In this document: piece by piece, positions 20,505-28,906 of the stretch | Position numbering within the stretch: the first letter of the stretch is position 1 | Layout: each line of letters starts with the position of its first letter | NCBI GenBank assembly: GCA_026692845.1 | Contig: JAPLNM010000035.1 | Coordinates: 1 to 64,000, forward strand | Direction: 5' to 3' | DNA length: 64,000 bases | Source: Planctomycetota bacterium | GTDB taxonomy: Bacteria; Planctomycetota; Planctomycetia; Pirellulales; Pirellulaceae | Position numbers and translations under genes: made by a program | Notes under the pieces: generated by a model | The model's input: only the letters and a program-made list of their open reading frames with translations | Told to the model about the DNA's origin: nothing | Database searches by the model: none

Positions 20505-20883
20505 AATCGGTTTAACTGGGTTAATGGTTCAGTCGCGAGCGGATCGACGCATCCGGGCCGTTGCCGAAGTGGCACGCCGCTGGAATCTAAAGATCCTAAC
20601 AGTTTATCGTTGGTGCAACGGGGGGGGAGTCCACTTGATCGAAAAAACGCCCCTTGCAACAGGTCCTAATCGGCGGAGTTGTTCGGTCGAACCAAGCGCC
20701 CCAAAAAAACACGAATTTGGGGGACTTTCCGCTATCCGATGAACTTGATTCAGGGAATTCTAGTACACTTGATGCCCTTCGTCGGGCGATGCGATATATG
20801 CGATATATGCAATATAGCAGTTCGGCACAAGAACTCCGAGGCTCCGGTTGGGACCTCTGGATGGGTACAAGAGAATTCGTAGC
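20505..20883. other. Divergent intergenic region between xylA and the Ser/Thr kinase
   Basis: 379 bp without a convincing gene; it must carry the promoters of xylA (-) and the kinase gene (+). An in-frame TTG at 20848 could extend the kinase by 12 residues. The one notable element is the 9-bp tandem repeat at 20791-20816, described separately. No tRNA or strong terminator was seen. Confidence 0.5.
20791..20816 (+). repeat. GCGATATAT tandem repeat, possible operator
   Basis: Two perfect 9-bp units GCGATATAT (20791-20799 and 20800-20808) and a degenerate third unit GCAATATA lie 68-93 nt upstream of the kinase ATG. The AT-rich core resembles a -10 element, or a repeat operator overlapping one. 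Confidence 0.4.
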
Positions 20884-22503
20884 ATGACGCAGATCACCGC
20901 CGACAAAGTCTTCGAATTGATCGAAAAGAGCAGGCTCGTCGATCCTGTGGCTTTCGCTGCGCGAAAAGAAGCCCTTTTGACCACGGCCGATGCGGCGATC
21001 CTTGAAGACCCCGTCGCTGTTTGCAAGTCCTACGAAGATGCCGGACTGTTGACCCGATGGCAATCAGAGAAAATCCTCCAAGGCAAATACAAAGGCTTCT
21101 TCCTGGGCAAGCACAAACTCCTGGGCCATATCGGCACCGGTGGCATGAGCAGCGTTTACCTAGGCGAACATATCGTTCTGAAGCACCGCCGAGCCGTCAA
21201 AGTCCTACCCAAATCCAAGCTCGGTAACAGTTCCTACCTCGAACGCTTCCAGCGGGAAGCCAAAGCGATCGCTTCGTTAAGCCACCCGAACATCGTTCGA
21301 GCCTACGACATCGATCATGAAAAAGACACCCACTACATCGTCATGGAGTACATCGAGGGGGTCGACCTACAAATCCTTGTCAAAAAACATGGCCCCCTGC
21401 CCTATGCGATCGTAGCTGATTACATTGCACAAGCCGCACATGGACTTCAGCACGCCCACGAGCAAGGCTTGATCCATCGCGATGTGAAACCCGCGAACTT
21501 CCTAATCAACACTGAGGGCATGATCAAAGTTCTCGATTTGGGGTTGGCTCTGTACCAGGACCAAGACGATGCATCGCTGACGATGGAGTACAACGACAAA
21601 GTCCTCGGTACGGCCGACTACCTCGCACCCGAACAAGCCCTCAACAGCCATACCGTCGACAACCGCGCCGATATCTACGGCCTGGGTTGTACCATGTACT
21701 TCCTGCTCACAGGGCACCCACCGTTCCCCGATGGAAGCATCGCCAGCCGCATCGTCAAACACCAAAACTCCATGCCGGCCGATATCCGCAAGGATCGACC
21801 CGATTGCCCTGGTGAACTCGATGGAATCTGCGTCAAAATGATGCAGAAAGACCCCAAGTTCCGGTACCAAGACTGCAACCAAGTCGCCTCGGCCCTCGAA
21901 GTCTGGCTAAACAAATACAAAACGGAAAACCCCGAAGTCGCCACCAAACCGGCCCGAGGCATGACCCTTGACGATCTTCTCGAAGACGCCAAATCCAAAG
22001 ACAACTACCTCTCGGAAACGGTCAACAACCAACTCGACGACACCAAAATCGAATCGAATCGAAAATCGGCTCGTGCTGGCCAAGTCCTATCGAGCTCCGA
22101 TAGCGGGATCTTACGTGCAATCGTCAAAAGCGAGGCATCCTCGATCGATAGCAGAATCGACCTGATCCACGATTCAAGCCAACCGAACCAAACCAAATCC
22201 AAATCCCAAGCAATCCAGCAAGCATCTGGAAAGTCCCACCCTAGTTCCTCGGATCCCTCTCCCCTGACCCAACCGGTAGAGCGAAAAACCACCAATGCCA
22301 AAGCGTCATCAAAACCCGTGACCAACGCACCGGCGAAATCCACTGGGTCGCAAACGAAACTTCCAAGCCCCCAGCCAAAAAGTCAGGATCAAAACGATCA
22401 GGACGCCGAAGGCTCACGCAGTTGGTTCTGGATCATCACCGTGCTGGTTGCATTGCTGGCCCTCGGTGGCATCGCTGCCGCAGTGGTACTTCTGAAGTCT
22501 TAA
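20884..22503 (+). CDS. Membrane-anchored Hanks-type Ser/Thr protein kinase
   Basis: 539 aa from the ATG at 20884. An N-terminal ~75-residue helical extension (LTRWQSEKILQGKYKGFFLG) is common in planctomycete kinases. The kinase domain spans about 76-350: glycine loop GTGGMSSVYLG (84-94), ATP Lys106 in AVKVL, catalytic HRDVKPANF with Asp200, the DLG variant of DFG at 218-220, the GTADYLAPEQA P+1 loop, and ADIYGLGCTMYFLLTG. A Ser/Thr/Lys/Pro-rich low-complexity linker (about 370-510) leads to a single C-terminal transmembrane segment (WFWIITVLVALLALGGIAAAVV). The kinase therefore faces the cytoplasm and is tail-anchored. The kinase gene ends 12 nt before the next gene. Confidence 0.94.
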   Translation: MTQITADKVFELIEKSRLVDPVAFAARKEALLTTADAAILEDPVAVCKSYEDAGLLTRWQSEKILQGKYKGFFLGKHKLLGHIGTGGMSSVYLGEHIVLKHRRAVKVLPKSKLGNSSYLERFQREAKAIASLSHPNIVRAYDIDHEKDTHYIVMEYIEGVDLQILVKKHGPLPYAIVADYIAQAAHGLQHAHEQGLIHRDVKPANFLINTEGMIKVLDLGLALYQDQDDASLTMEYNDKVLGTADYLAPEQALNSHTVDNRADIYGLGCTMYFLLTGHPPFPDGSIASRIVKHQNSMPADIRKDRPDCPGELDGICVKMMQKDPKFRYQDCNQVASALEVWLNKYKTENPEVATKPARGMTLDDLLEDAKSKDNYLSETVNNQLDDTKIESNRKSARAGQVLSSSDSGILRAIVKSEASSIDSRIDLIHDSSQPNQTKSKSQAIQQASGKSHPSSSDPSPLTQPVERKTTNAKASSKPVTNAPAKSTGSQTKLPSPQPKSQDQNDQDAEGSRSWFWIITVLVALLALGGIAAAVVLLKS

Positions 22504-22514
22504 GCTCAAGTGCC

Positions 22515-23183
22515 ATGCGAACCGGCGTTCTGAAAATCGGCGGAGCCTCAGTCTTCTCAAGCGGCACACCATCGGACCCCTTGCGGCACTTTATCCAATG
22601 CATCCAAACAGACAACTCACGCCGATGGTTCGTCATCCTCGGAGGCGGCGATACGGTCGAATCGATGCGCACGCTCCATCGACATCACCCCCAACTCGAT
22701 ACCCAACGCATGCACTGGCGATGCGTCGAGCTACTACGAGCAACCTCCGACGCCGCAAGGGAACTGTTTTCCTTCGAGCACTTCTTGGAAACACCCAAAG
22801 CGCTCGCACAAGCCATCCTCGATCCAACGCCTCGATGCTATTTGGTAGAAGTTTCCACCTACTACCATCGAGATACTCTGCATTGGATCCCGATGGAACT
22901 TCGGCCAGTCGAGAGCTGGGATACGACCTCCGATACCCTCGCTTGGCTTCTAGCGCTTCAGCTTCGGGCTGACGAACTCCATCTGCTAAAAAAACCCGAT
23001 TGCTCGTCGATCCAGACACTCGAACAAGCTGCCCGGATCGGGCTTGTCGATCCCCAAATCGAAACCCTTGCCAAAAACCGTCCTGTCGATTGGCAACTCG
23101 ATACCTATCTGGTTTATCATACGACAACCTGGAACAAGAAACTTCTCCGCCCCTGCCCTGCTCTGTCTACCAAAAAATCATGA
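22515..23183 (+). CDS. Amino acid kinase-fold protein, MfnE-like (COG2054-type) candidate
   Basis: 222 aa from the ATG at 22515. The N-terminus GVLKIGGASVF and the later FVILGGGDTVESMR match the nucleotide-binding glycine motifs of the aspartokinase/uridylate kinase fold. The MHWRCVELLRATSD segment resembles the AHW helix of the small archaeal-type kinases that include MfnE, which phosphorylates the furan precursor of methanofuran. Planctomycetes are known to carry methanofuran/H4MPT-linked C1 genes, so that role is plausible but inferred; no other such genes are visible here. Its TGA stop overlaps the ATG of the next gene (ATGA), implying translational coupling. Confidence 0.6.
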   Translation: MRTGVLKIGGASVFSSGTPSDPLRHFIQCIQTDNSRRWFVILGGGDTVESMRTLHRHHPQLDTQRMHWRCVELLRATSDAARELFSFEHFLETPKALAQAILDPTPRCYLVEVSTYYHRDTLHWIPMELRPVESWDTTSDTLAWLLALQLRADELHLLKKPDCSSIQTLEQAARIGLVDPQIETLAKNRPVDWQLDTYLVYHTTTWNKKLLRPCPALSTKKS

Positions 23184-24373
23184 CCACAACTCGTCACCGG
23201 CGACTCGATGCCCGCGTCGTCCCCCTATCGGCCCACGTGTTGGCCTACTTGTTGGCCTACATGATCGGTCTTGCCTGTTGCCCATGGACACTCCAAGCCC
23301 AAGAGTCCCAAGAATCCGATAGTACCTTCCCTCCAGTCAAATCAGTCAGTCCAGTCCACTCCAAGCCCCATCCGGCGGTCAAGTCATCGGGCTTTGTCTA
23401 TGAGACAGCTCCGTTTCCGAGCTGCCATGCTTCAACGATCGAAGAGACGCCTTCGGGAATGGTCGCTGCTTGGTTCGGCGGAACGCACGAGAAACATCCC
23501 GATGTAGGAATCTGGGTCTCATCGCTTCAAAACGGGAAATGGACCGAACCTACCCAAGCGGCCAACGGCCTGGGAGCAGGAGCCAACGGAACCCAGCTAC
23601 CGACTTGGAATCCTGTACTGTTCCAACCGAAAACCAATCGCGATGGAAAACCCGCACCCTTAGTGCTGCTCTACAAACTTGGCCCCACCCCGGAAACATG
23701 GTGGGGCATGGAGACCTTGAGCTACGATGGTGGAAAGACCTGGACGAAGCCAACGCGCTTGCCCGATGGAATTCTCGGTCCGATCAAAAACAAACTCATC
23801 GAACTTGAAAATGGCGATTGGCTATGCCCATCGAGCACCGAGACCGAAGAAGAACCTAGCAAATGGCAAGTCCATTTCGAGCGACGCAGCTATGCGGATA
23901 AAACCTGGAGCAAGACTCCATCGCTCAACGATGGAATCGAGATCCAAGCCATCCAGCCGACGTTGCTTCAAATAGCGCCCCGAAAATGGAAGGCCATCGG
24001 ACGCAGCCGCCAAAACAAGATTTTTGAAACCACGTCCGACGATGACGGCTTGACTTGGAAACCGATGAGTCTCGGGACCCTTCCAAACAACAATTCAGGA
24101 CTCGATGCGCTGACACTTCAAGACCGAAGGCACTTGGTCGTCTACAACCACATCGGAGGCACCCCTGGCCAATGGGGTGGTAAACGAACCCCCTTGAATG
24201 TCGCATTATCCAAAGACTCCGTCTCCTGGGCTCCATCGGTCGTCCTGGAAGACACCCCAGGAGAATTTAGCTACCCGGCCGTAATCCAATCGAGCGATGG
24301 ACTCGTGCATATCACCTACACTTGGAACCGCAAAAAAATCAAGCACGTTGTACTGGATCCAACGAAGCTGTAA
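23180..24373 (+). CDS. Secreted sialidase-like (BNR/Asp-box) protein
   Basis: 397 aa. The start is taken at the ATG at 23180, which overlaps the preceding stop codon by 4 nt; the longer open frame upstream lies inside the previous gene. A signal peptide covers about residues 18-42 (VLAYLLAYMIGLACCPWTLQA). The propeller shows FPSCHASTIEETPSGMVAAW, WFGGTHEKHPDVGIWVS, MWWGMET-like and YDGGKTWTKPTRL Asp-box phrases, then TSDDDGLTWKP. The pattern matches the planctomycete sialidase/BNR family that often acts on rhamnogalacturonan or other non-sialic glycans. Related to, but clearly different from, the gene at 4328. The following pyroglutamyl peptidase gene starts 30 nt downstream. Confidence 0.82.
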   Translation: MTTTRHRRLDARVVPLSAHVLAYLLAYMIGLACCPWTLQAQESQESDSTFPPVKSVSPVHSKPHPAVKSSGFVYETAPFPSCHASTIEETPSGMVAAWFGGTHEKHPDVGIWVSSLQNGKWTEPTQAANGLGAGANGTQLPTWNPVLFQPKTNRDGKPAPLVLLYKLGPTPETWWGMETLSYDGGKTWTKPTRLPDGILGPIKNKLIELENGDWLCPSSTETEEEPSKWQVHFERRSYADKTWSKTPSLNDGIEIQAIQPTLLQIAPRKWKAIGRSRQNKIFETTSDDDGLTWKPMSLGTLPNNNSGLDALTLQDRRHLVVYNHIGGTPGQWGGKRTPLNVALSKDSVSWAPSVVLEDTPGEFSYPAVIQSSDGLVHITYTWNRKKIKHVVLDPTKL

Positions 24374-24402
24374 TCGAGATTCTCCAACCCACGAGACATC
24401 CT

Positions 24403-25029
24403 TTGAAAATCCTGGTAACCGCCTTCGAACCCTACGACCAGTGGAGCGAAAATTCCAGTTGGGAAGCCTTATCCGAGATGCTCAAAGTCTACGGACTCCC
24501 AGAGGGACTCACCACACGCCGATACCCGGTCGACCTTCAACGCCTCGAAGAGCGTCTGTTCAAAGACCTCGAATCGGGCTTTGATGCGGTCTTGCATCTA
24601 GGGCAATCCCCTGGGTCATCGTCGATCCATATCGAGACGATCGCCGTGAACATCGCAGGAGTCACCTACAACTCAGGTCGACTCTGGGGACCCTTGGTCG
24701 ACGGCGCTCCTACGGCTTACCAAAGCAGCCTCCCGTTGAACCGAATCCGCGACGAACTGCTCAGTGAAAAAATACCAACCACAATCACCTACCACGCCGG
24801 TACCTACTTGTGCAACGCGATCTTCTACCTAAGCCAACATTGGCACGCTCAGCGACGACGCGTCTGCCAAGTCGGCTTCGCTCACTTTCCGTTGATCACC
24901 GAACAAGTCGTCGAAAAAGGTCGCGATATGCCTTCGCTAACAAAGCTGGAATTGGCCAAGGCGATCGCTATCATGATAGGGGTCTTACGCAACCAGAGCC
25001 TCGAGCCCAAGGCTTCGGTGATCGCCTGA
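24403..25029 (+). CDS. pcp: Pyroglutamyl-peptidase I (C15 cysteine peptidase)
   Basis: About 208 aa from a TTG at 24403, giving the expected N-terminus LKILVTAFEPYD; the open frame upstream to 24322 overlaps the preceding gene. The family removes N-terminal pyroglutamate from peptides. All three catalytic positions are visible: Glu in SIHIETIAVNIAG, Cys in HAGTYLCNAIFYLS, and His in VGFAHFPLITEQV. Length is normal for the family (200-215). It is 29 nt after the sialidase-like gene. A 16-bp tandem repeat follows its 3' end. Cytoplasmic. Confidence 0.87.
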   Translation: MKILVTAFEPYDQWSENSSWEALSEMLKVYGLPEGLTTRRYPVDLQRLEERLFKDLESGFDAVLHLGQSPGSSSIHIETIAVNIAGVTYNSGRLWGPLVDGAPTAYQSSLPLNRIRDELLSEKIPTTITYHAGTYLCNAIFYLSQHWHAQRRRVCQVGFAHFPLITEQVVEKGRDMPSLTKLELAKAIAIMIGVLRNQSLEPKASVIA

Positions 25030-25070
25030 TCGCTTCAAAGCCTGATGTCTTCAACGCTTGATCTGCCAAG

Positions 25071-25134
25071 CCCAATGCCCTAAGGGCCCAATGCCCTAAG
25101 GGCCCAATGCCCTAACGGTCCAATGGCCTAAGCT
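25071..25134 (+). repeat. 16-bp tandem repeat, four copies
   Basis: Consecutive units CCCAATGCCCTAAGGG at 25071-25086 and 25087-25102 are identical. The third (25103-25118) differs at one base and the fourth (25119-25134) at four. Each perfect unit boundary contains the near-palindrome GCCCTAAGGGC, so transcripts could form alternative small hairpins. It lies between pcp and larB and may act as a 3' structure. Confidence 0.8.
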
Positions 25135-25177
25135 AGCTTGTCGCTGCCCCAATGAGCCTCGCCCCCGGAATACGACG

Positions 25178-25990
25178 ATGGAAAATCCTCCTGCCGAAAC
25201 CTCGATCGACGATCTCTTCCGACAATTCCAATCCGGCCAACTTTCGGCCCTGGAACTCGGGCAAAAAGTCCTTGCCGTGTCGATCCCCTCGGAAGGGAAC
25301 CTAACGCCTGACCTAGATCGCTTGAAACGAACCGGATATCCCGAGGTCGTCTTTGGGCAGGGCAAATCCACCGAAGCGATCCGGCGAGTGACCGAGCGTC
25401 TCCTGGAGACCACCAACGAAATCCTCATCACACGAATCTTGCCCGAACAAGTCCGAGTGCTTGCCGATGTTTTCCCATCGACCCGCTGGAACCATTTGGC
25501 CAAAACGCTCCGAGTGTCCACCGGCGAGGTTCCCTTGGACCCCGATGCAGTGCAAAGCCCAAGGCGCGTTGGAGTTGTCACTGCAGGAACGACCGACGAA
25601 GCCGTCGCGCTCGAGGCCCGCGAAACACTGGCATGGATGGGAGTAGCCTCGGAACTGATTCAAGACGTGGGCGTTGCAGGCCCCTATCGACTGCTTTCGC
25701 GAGTCCCGGACCTGCGTCGCTGTGCGGCACTGATCTGCGTCGCGGGCATGGAAGCAGCCCTTCCGAGCGCCCTGGCCGGTCATGTCGGATGCCCGGTCAT
25801 CGCCGTACCGACAAGCGTCGGATACGGCGCGAATCTCGGAGGAGTCGCAGCCTTACTCAGCATGCTCAATAGCTGTGCAGCGAATGTCACTGTCGTCAAC
25901 ATCGACGCAGGCTTCAAAGGCGGATATGTCGCAGGACTGATCGCAAATACCGATCGCGATTGGACCGTGGAACGAAAGAAACCAGTGTAA
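25178..25990 (+). CDS. larB: Nickel pincer cofactor biosynthesis protein LarB
   Basis: A 270-aa protein. LarB carboxylates and hydrolyses nicotinic acid adenine dinucleotide to pyridinium-3,5-biscarboxylate mononucleotide, the first step to the nickel-pincer nucleotide. The C-terminal PurE-like domain (about 128-260) shows VGVVTAGTTDEAVALEA, VAGMEAALPSALAGHVGCPVIAVPTSVGYG and NSCAANVTVVNIDAGFKGGY. Cys233 in NSCA corresponds to the conserved LarB cysteine. The N-terminal half (LDRLKRTGYPEVVFGQGKS) is also LarB-specific and excludes a plain PurE. No larC or larE gene is near, so the cofactor pathway must be completed elsewhere. Confidence 0.9.
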   Translation: MENPPAETSIDDLFRQFQSGQLSALELGQKVLAVSIPSEGNLTPDLDRLKRTGYPEVVFGQGKSTEAIRRVTERLLETTNEILITRILPEQVRVLADVFPSTRWNHLAKTLRVSTGEVPLDPDAVQSPRRVGVVTAGTTDEAVALEARETLAWMGVASELIQDVGVAGPYRLLSRVPDLRRCAALICVAGMEAALPSALAGHVGCPVIAVPTSVGYGANLGGVAALLSMLNSCAANVTVVNIDAGFKGGYVAGLIANTDRDWTVERKKPV

Positions 25991-26007
25991 AGCCGGTATC
26001 AACCCGA

Positions 26008-26172
26008 CTAGCTCTTCGAATCGGCCGCAACGGGCTTTTGAGTCATCGGAACCCCTGCAATTCGCGGAGCATTGCTCATAACGACCAAGCCCATGGCCGT
26101 CAGGACCATCAGCATAACGACGTACTCGACGGGTCCTGGCCCGGCCTCGCTCTTGAAAATTCGGTCAAGCAT
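26008..26172 (-). CDS. Small Flp/Fap-pilin-like membrane peptide
   Basis: A 54-residue ORF on the minus strand, ATG at 26172 and stop at 26008-26010. The sequence begins MLDRIFKSEAGPGPVEYVVM and continues into an uncharged stretch of about 20 residues with repeated Met, Val and Leu. The G-x-x-x-V-E-Y arrangement immediately before the hydrophobic helix is the hallmark of Flp-type type IVb prepilins, where cleavage follows the Gly and Glu at +5 is needed for assembly. Codon use looks like that of neighbouring genes. No tad genes are near, so it could be an orphan pilin or a pseudopilin. It converges with larB, whose stop codon is 18 nt away. Confidence 0.6.
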   Translation of the reverse strand: MLDRIFKSEAGPGPVEYVVMLMVLTAMGLVVMSNAPRIAGVPMTQKPVAADSKS

Positions 26173-26464
26173 TTGCTTTATCCCAACGTTGGATGGTTAA
26201 TAATTGCCCCTCCAGGCCGACTCGATACTCAGCGCCACGAACCTTTTCGTGCCGCTTGAGGAACATCCATGCTTTTTTCGTATCGACCACTCCGGCAGCC
26301 AGTTCCGCGTTTATTTTTCCACTTCCACCCAAACGATCCGGCCTGCATAATCCGACTTGTTGACGGACCAAATCGAATGGTGAACAATGCTCGCAAGATA
26401 CGGGCAATGAGAAATACCGAAACCAACCCAACCGGATCACCTTTTCTAATCGCGAAAGCCGCCT
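26173..26464. other. Intergenic region between the Flp-like ORF and glyA
   Basis: About 290 bp between two divergent genes. It must contain promoters for glyA (+) and the small pilin-like ORF (-). Short open frames on both strands here show no recognisable protein features. I see no clear hairpin, riboswitch or tRNA. Confidence 0.4.
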
Positions 26465-27742
26465 ATGTCGGATCTACGAACTCAAGACCCAAGCGTTTGG
26501 CAAGTCATCGAGAACGAGGCAAAACGCCAAAAACAGGGGCTCGAAATGATCGCCAGCGAGAACTACACCAGTTTTCCTGTGATGCAAGCCGTCGGCAGTG
26601 TTCTGACCAATAAGTACGCCGAAGGCTATCCAGGGAAACGTTACTACGGCGGGTGCGAACACGTCGATGTCGTCGAGACGATCGCCATCGAGAGGGCCAA
26701 ACAGCTTTTCGGTGCACAGCACGCGAACGTTCAGCCTCACTCGGGTTCCCAGGCCAATATGGCCGTATACCTTTCGCAACTTCAACCCGGCGACGTCGTG
26801 CTCGGTCTAGATTTAGCCCAAGGTGGCCACCTGACGCATGGCATGTCGCTGAACATCAGTGGCAAGCTCTACAAGTTCTACTCCTATGGCGTCGATCCCC
26901 AAAACCATCGAATTGACTTTGACCAAGTCGCTGCGTTGGCCAAGGAGCACAGACCCAAGATGATCATTGCCGGCGCGAGCGCTTATCCTCGCGAGATCCA
27001 CCACCAAAAGTTCGCCGAGATCGCCAAAGAATACGGCGCAAAACTCATGGTCGACATGGCTCACTATGCAGGGCTTGTAGCCGCAGGCATCCATAATTCT
27101 CCGGTTCCCCACGCCGATTTCGTAACGACCACCACGCACAAAACCCTTCGGGGCCCTCGCGGCGGATTGATCCTATGCAAAGACCAATACGCCAAAGCCA
27201 TCAACAGCGCCGTGTTTCCTGGAACCCAAGGAGGGCCACTGATGCACGTCATAGCTGGCAAAGCCGTATGCTTCGGCGAGGCACTCGATCCATCGTTTAA
27301 AGAGTACGGCCGCCAAGTCGTTGTCAATAGTCAAGCGTTAGCCGACGTGCTCCTATCGCACGGCCTGCGGCTCATCAGCGGCGGAACCGACAACCATTTG
27401 GTTCTCGTCGACGTGACCGTCTTTGGTATCGGTGGCAAAATCGCTGAAAAAACCCTCGACCATTGCGGAATCACCGTCAACATGAACATGATCCCTTTCG
27501 ATACCCGCAAACCGATGGATCCGAGCGGAGTTCGCATCGGTAGCCCTGCCCTGACGACCCGTGGGATGGGTGTCGACGAATTCAAACAGGTCGGACATTG
27601 GATTGCCACGGCACTTCATTCGCACGACAACCCAGAGGCCTTGGCTCGCATCCATGCCGAGGTCCAATCCATGGCCACCTCCTTCCCGGTTCCCGCCGAG
27701 CGCTGTTCCACAGGCGCCGAGCCGACGTACTGCGTATCCTAA
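26465..27742 (+). CDS. glyA: Serine hydroxymethyltransferase
   Basis: A 425-aa PLP enzyme that converts serine plus tetrahydrofolate to glycine plus 5,10-methylene-THF. Signatures: [67 protein letters not shown], and [13 protein letters not shown] with the PLP lysine at residue 226. The C-terminus [16 protein letters not shown] is also typical. Length fits the bacterial family. It is followed 23 nt later by the response regulator gene. Confidence 0.98.
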   Translation: MSDLRTQDPSVWQVIENEAKRQKQGLEMIASENYTSFPVMQAVGSVLTNKYAEGYPGKRYYGGCEHVDVVETIAIERAKQLFGAQHANVQPHSGSQANMAVYLSQLQPGDVVLGLDLAQGGHLTHGMSLNISGKLYKFYSYGVDPQNHRIDFDQVAALAKEHRPKMIIAGASAYPREIHHQKFAEIAKEYGAKLMVDMAHYAGLVAAGIHNSPVPHADFVTTTTHKTLRGPRGGLILCKDQYAKAINSAVFPGTQGGPLMHVIAGKAVCFGEALDPSFKEYGRQVVVNSQALADVLLSHGLRLISGGTDNHLVLVDVTVFGIGGKIAEKTLDHCGITVNMNMIPFDTRKPMDPSGVRIGSPALTTRGMGVDEFKQVGHWIATALHSHDNPEALARIHAEVQSMATSFPVPAERCSTGAEPTYCVS

Positions 27743-27765
27743 GTCAACTTGAAAATCACAAGCTT

Positions 27766-28200
27766 ATGCTAACCCCCCGGATCCTCATCGCCGACGACAA
27801 TGCCGCGAACCGCGAACTTCTCGAAGCCCTTTTGGCCAAAGTCGATTGCGATACCCAAATCGCCATCGATGGCCAAGACACCCTTGATAAGGTTAAGAGT
27901 TTCAAACCGGACTTGATCCTGCTCGATGTCATGATGCCCAAGAAGAACGGTTTCGAGGTCTGCCGCTCGCTCAAAAGCGATCCAGCTACGTCGCGCATCA
28001 TGATCCTTATGGTCACGGCCCTGAGCGAACTGGGGGATGTCGAGAGGGCCGTCGAGGCCGGTACCGATGACTTCTTGTCTAAACCGGTCAACTCCCTGGA
28101 ATTCCAGAAAAGAGTTCGCAATATGCTCAAACTCAAAGGGACCGAGGACGAACTCGAACGGCTGCGTGCCTACATCCGGGAGATGGAAGAGCGAACTTAA
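27766..28200 (+). CDS. Single-domain (CheY-like) response regulator
   Basis: 144 aa from the ATG at 27766; the open frame upstream lies in the glyA gene. The receiver domain is complete: acidic pair Asp10-Asp11 (IADDN), phospho-acceptor Asp54 (ILLDVMMP), Thr84 (LMVTAL) and Lys106 (LSKPV). A short helical tail (LERLRAYIREMEER) follows, with no DNA-binding or enzymatic output domain. No histidine kinase is adjacent. It probably relays phosphate or regulates by protein contact. The stop codon is one nt from the next ATG, so the two genes are likely co-translated. Confidence 0.92.
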   Translation: MLTPRILIADDNAANRELLEALLAKVDCDTQIAIDGQDTLDKVKSFKPDLILLDVMMPKKNGFEVCRSLKSDPATSRIMILMVTALSELGDVERAVEAGTDDFLSKPVNSLEFQKRVRNMLKLKGTEDELERLRAYIREMEERT

Positions 28201-28201
28201 A

Positions 28202-28906
28202 ATGCATAGGCAGGCCGACCCGAGATACGCGCTAAAGTTGCTCAAGCGCCTGGAGCGCAGGGTCGAACTCGAACATGTTCATGCCGAAATTGCTGGAACA
28301 TCGTACCCTTGGGCTCGCGTCGTTAACCCAGACAAACTCCTCGAAGAAACACTTCGCAACGACCAACCTGAATCGGCGACGTTCGACCCATTCTGGGCGG
28401 CCACTTGGAGAGCAGCCCAAGGGCTCGATCGCTTCCTGGGAACTCTCGAGCTGCCGACAGGTTCGCGCATTTTGGAACTCGGCGGCGGAAGTGGCCGAGC
28501 TGGAATTTCCGCCGCTTTGCGAGGTGCGAACGTTTGCATCACCGACGCGTCGAGCATGGCGCTGATCATGTGCAGATTCAATGCTCGCTACGTTTCGGAT
28601 CGAGTGACCGTCCGAAAACTCGATTGGGCAAACCTAACAGGTTTCCACGAACGATTCCCGATCGTTCTCGGTTCGGACATCGTCTACAACCCTTCGCTTT
28701 ACCCAATCCTGGAACCTTGCATGCGCCAGGTCTTGGATTCAAACGGCGTTGTCTTGCTGAGCGAACCTCAGCGCCATACCGGCGACCGTTTTGAAAACTG
28801 GATACGGCATGCTGGCTGGCGCTGCGACTCAAGCTTGGTCGACCTTAAGGATGGCCAACGCGAAATCCGCATCTTTCAATGCAGGCTCAAGGAGTTCGCA
28901 GCGTGA
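28202..28906 (+). CDS. SAM-dependent methyltransferase (METTL / lysine methyltransferase type)
   Basis: 234 aa from the ATG at 28202, immediately after the response regulator stop. Motif I reads GSRILELGGGSGRAGISAA. The acidic residue in motif II sits in VCITDAS, and a DIVYNPSLY motif resembles the D-x-x-Y active-site motif of the methyltransferase 16 family (protein lysine or small-molecule N-methyltransferases). FDPFWAATWRAAQGL near residue 65 matches the F-W-x-W entry motif of that family. Substrate not predictable. Its TGA stop overlaps the GTG start of the next gene (GTGA). Confidence 0.85.
   Translation: MHRQADPRYALKLLKRLERRVELEHVHAEIAGTSYPWARVVNPDKLLEETLRNDQPESATFDPFWAATWRAAQGLDRFLGTLELPTGSRILELGGGSGRAGISAALRGANVCITDASSMALIMCRFNARYVSDRVTVRKLDWANLTGFHERFPIVLGSDIVYNPSLYPILEPCMRQVLDSNGVVLLSEPQRHTGDRFENWIRHAGWRCDSSLVDLKDGQREIRIFQCRLKEFAA

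Noticed and set aside
25071-25134. CRISPR array
   Set aside because: Units are directly adjacent with no spacers and decay to the right; a plain tandem repeat.
26269-26613. 114-aa ORF overlapping the glyA start
   Set aside because: Ends in another frame of glyA with no recognisable motifs.
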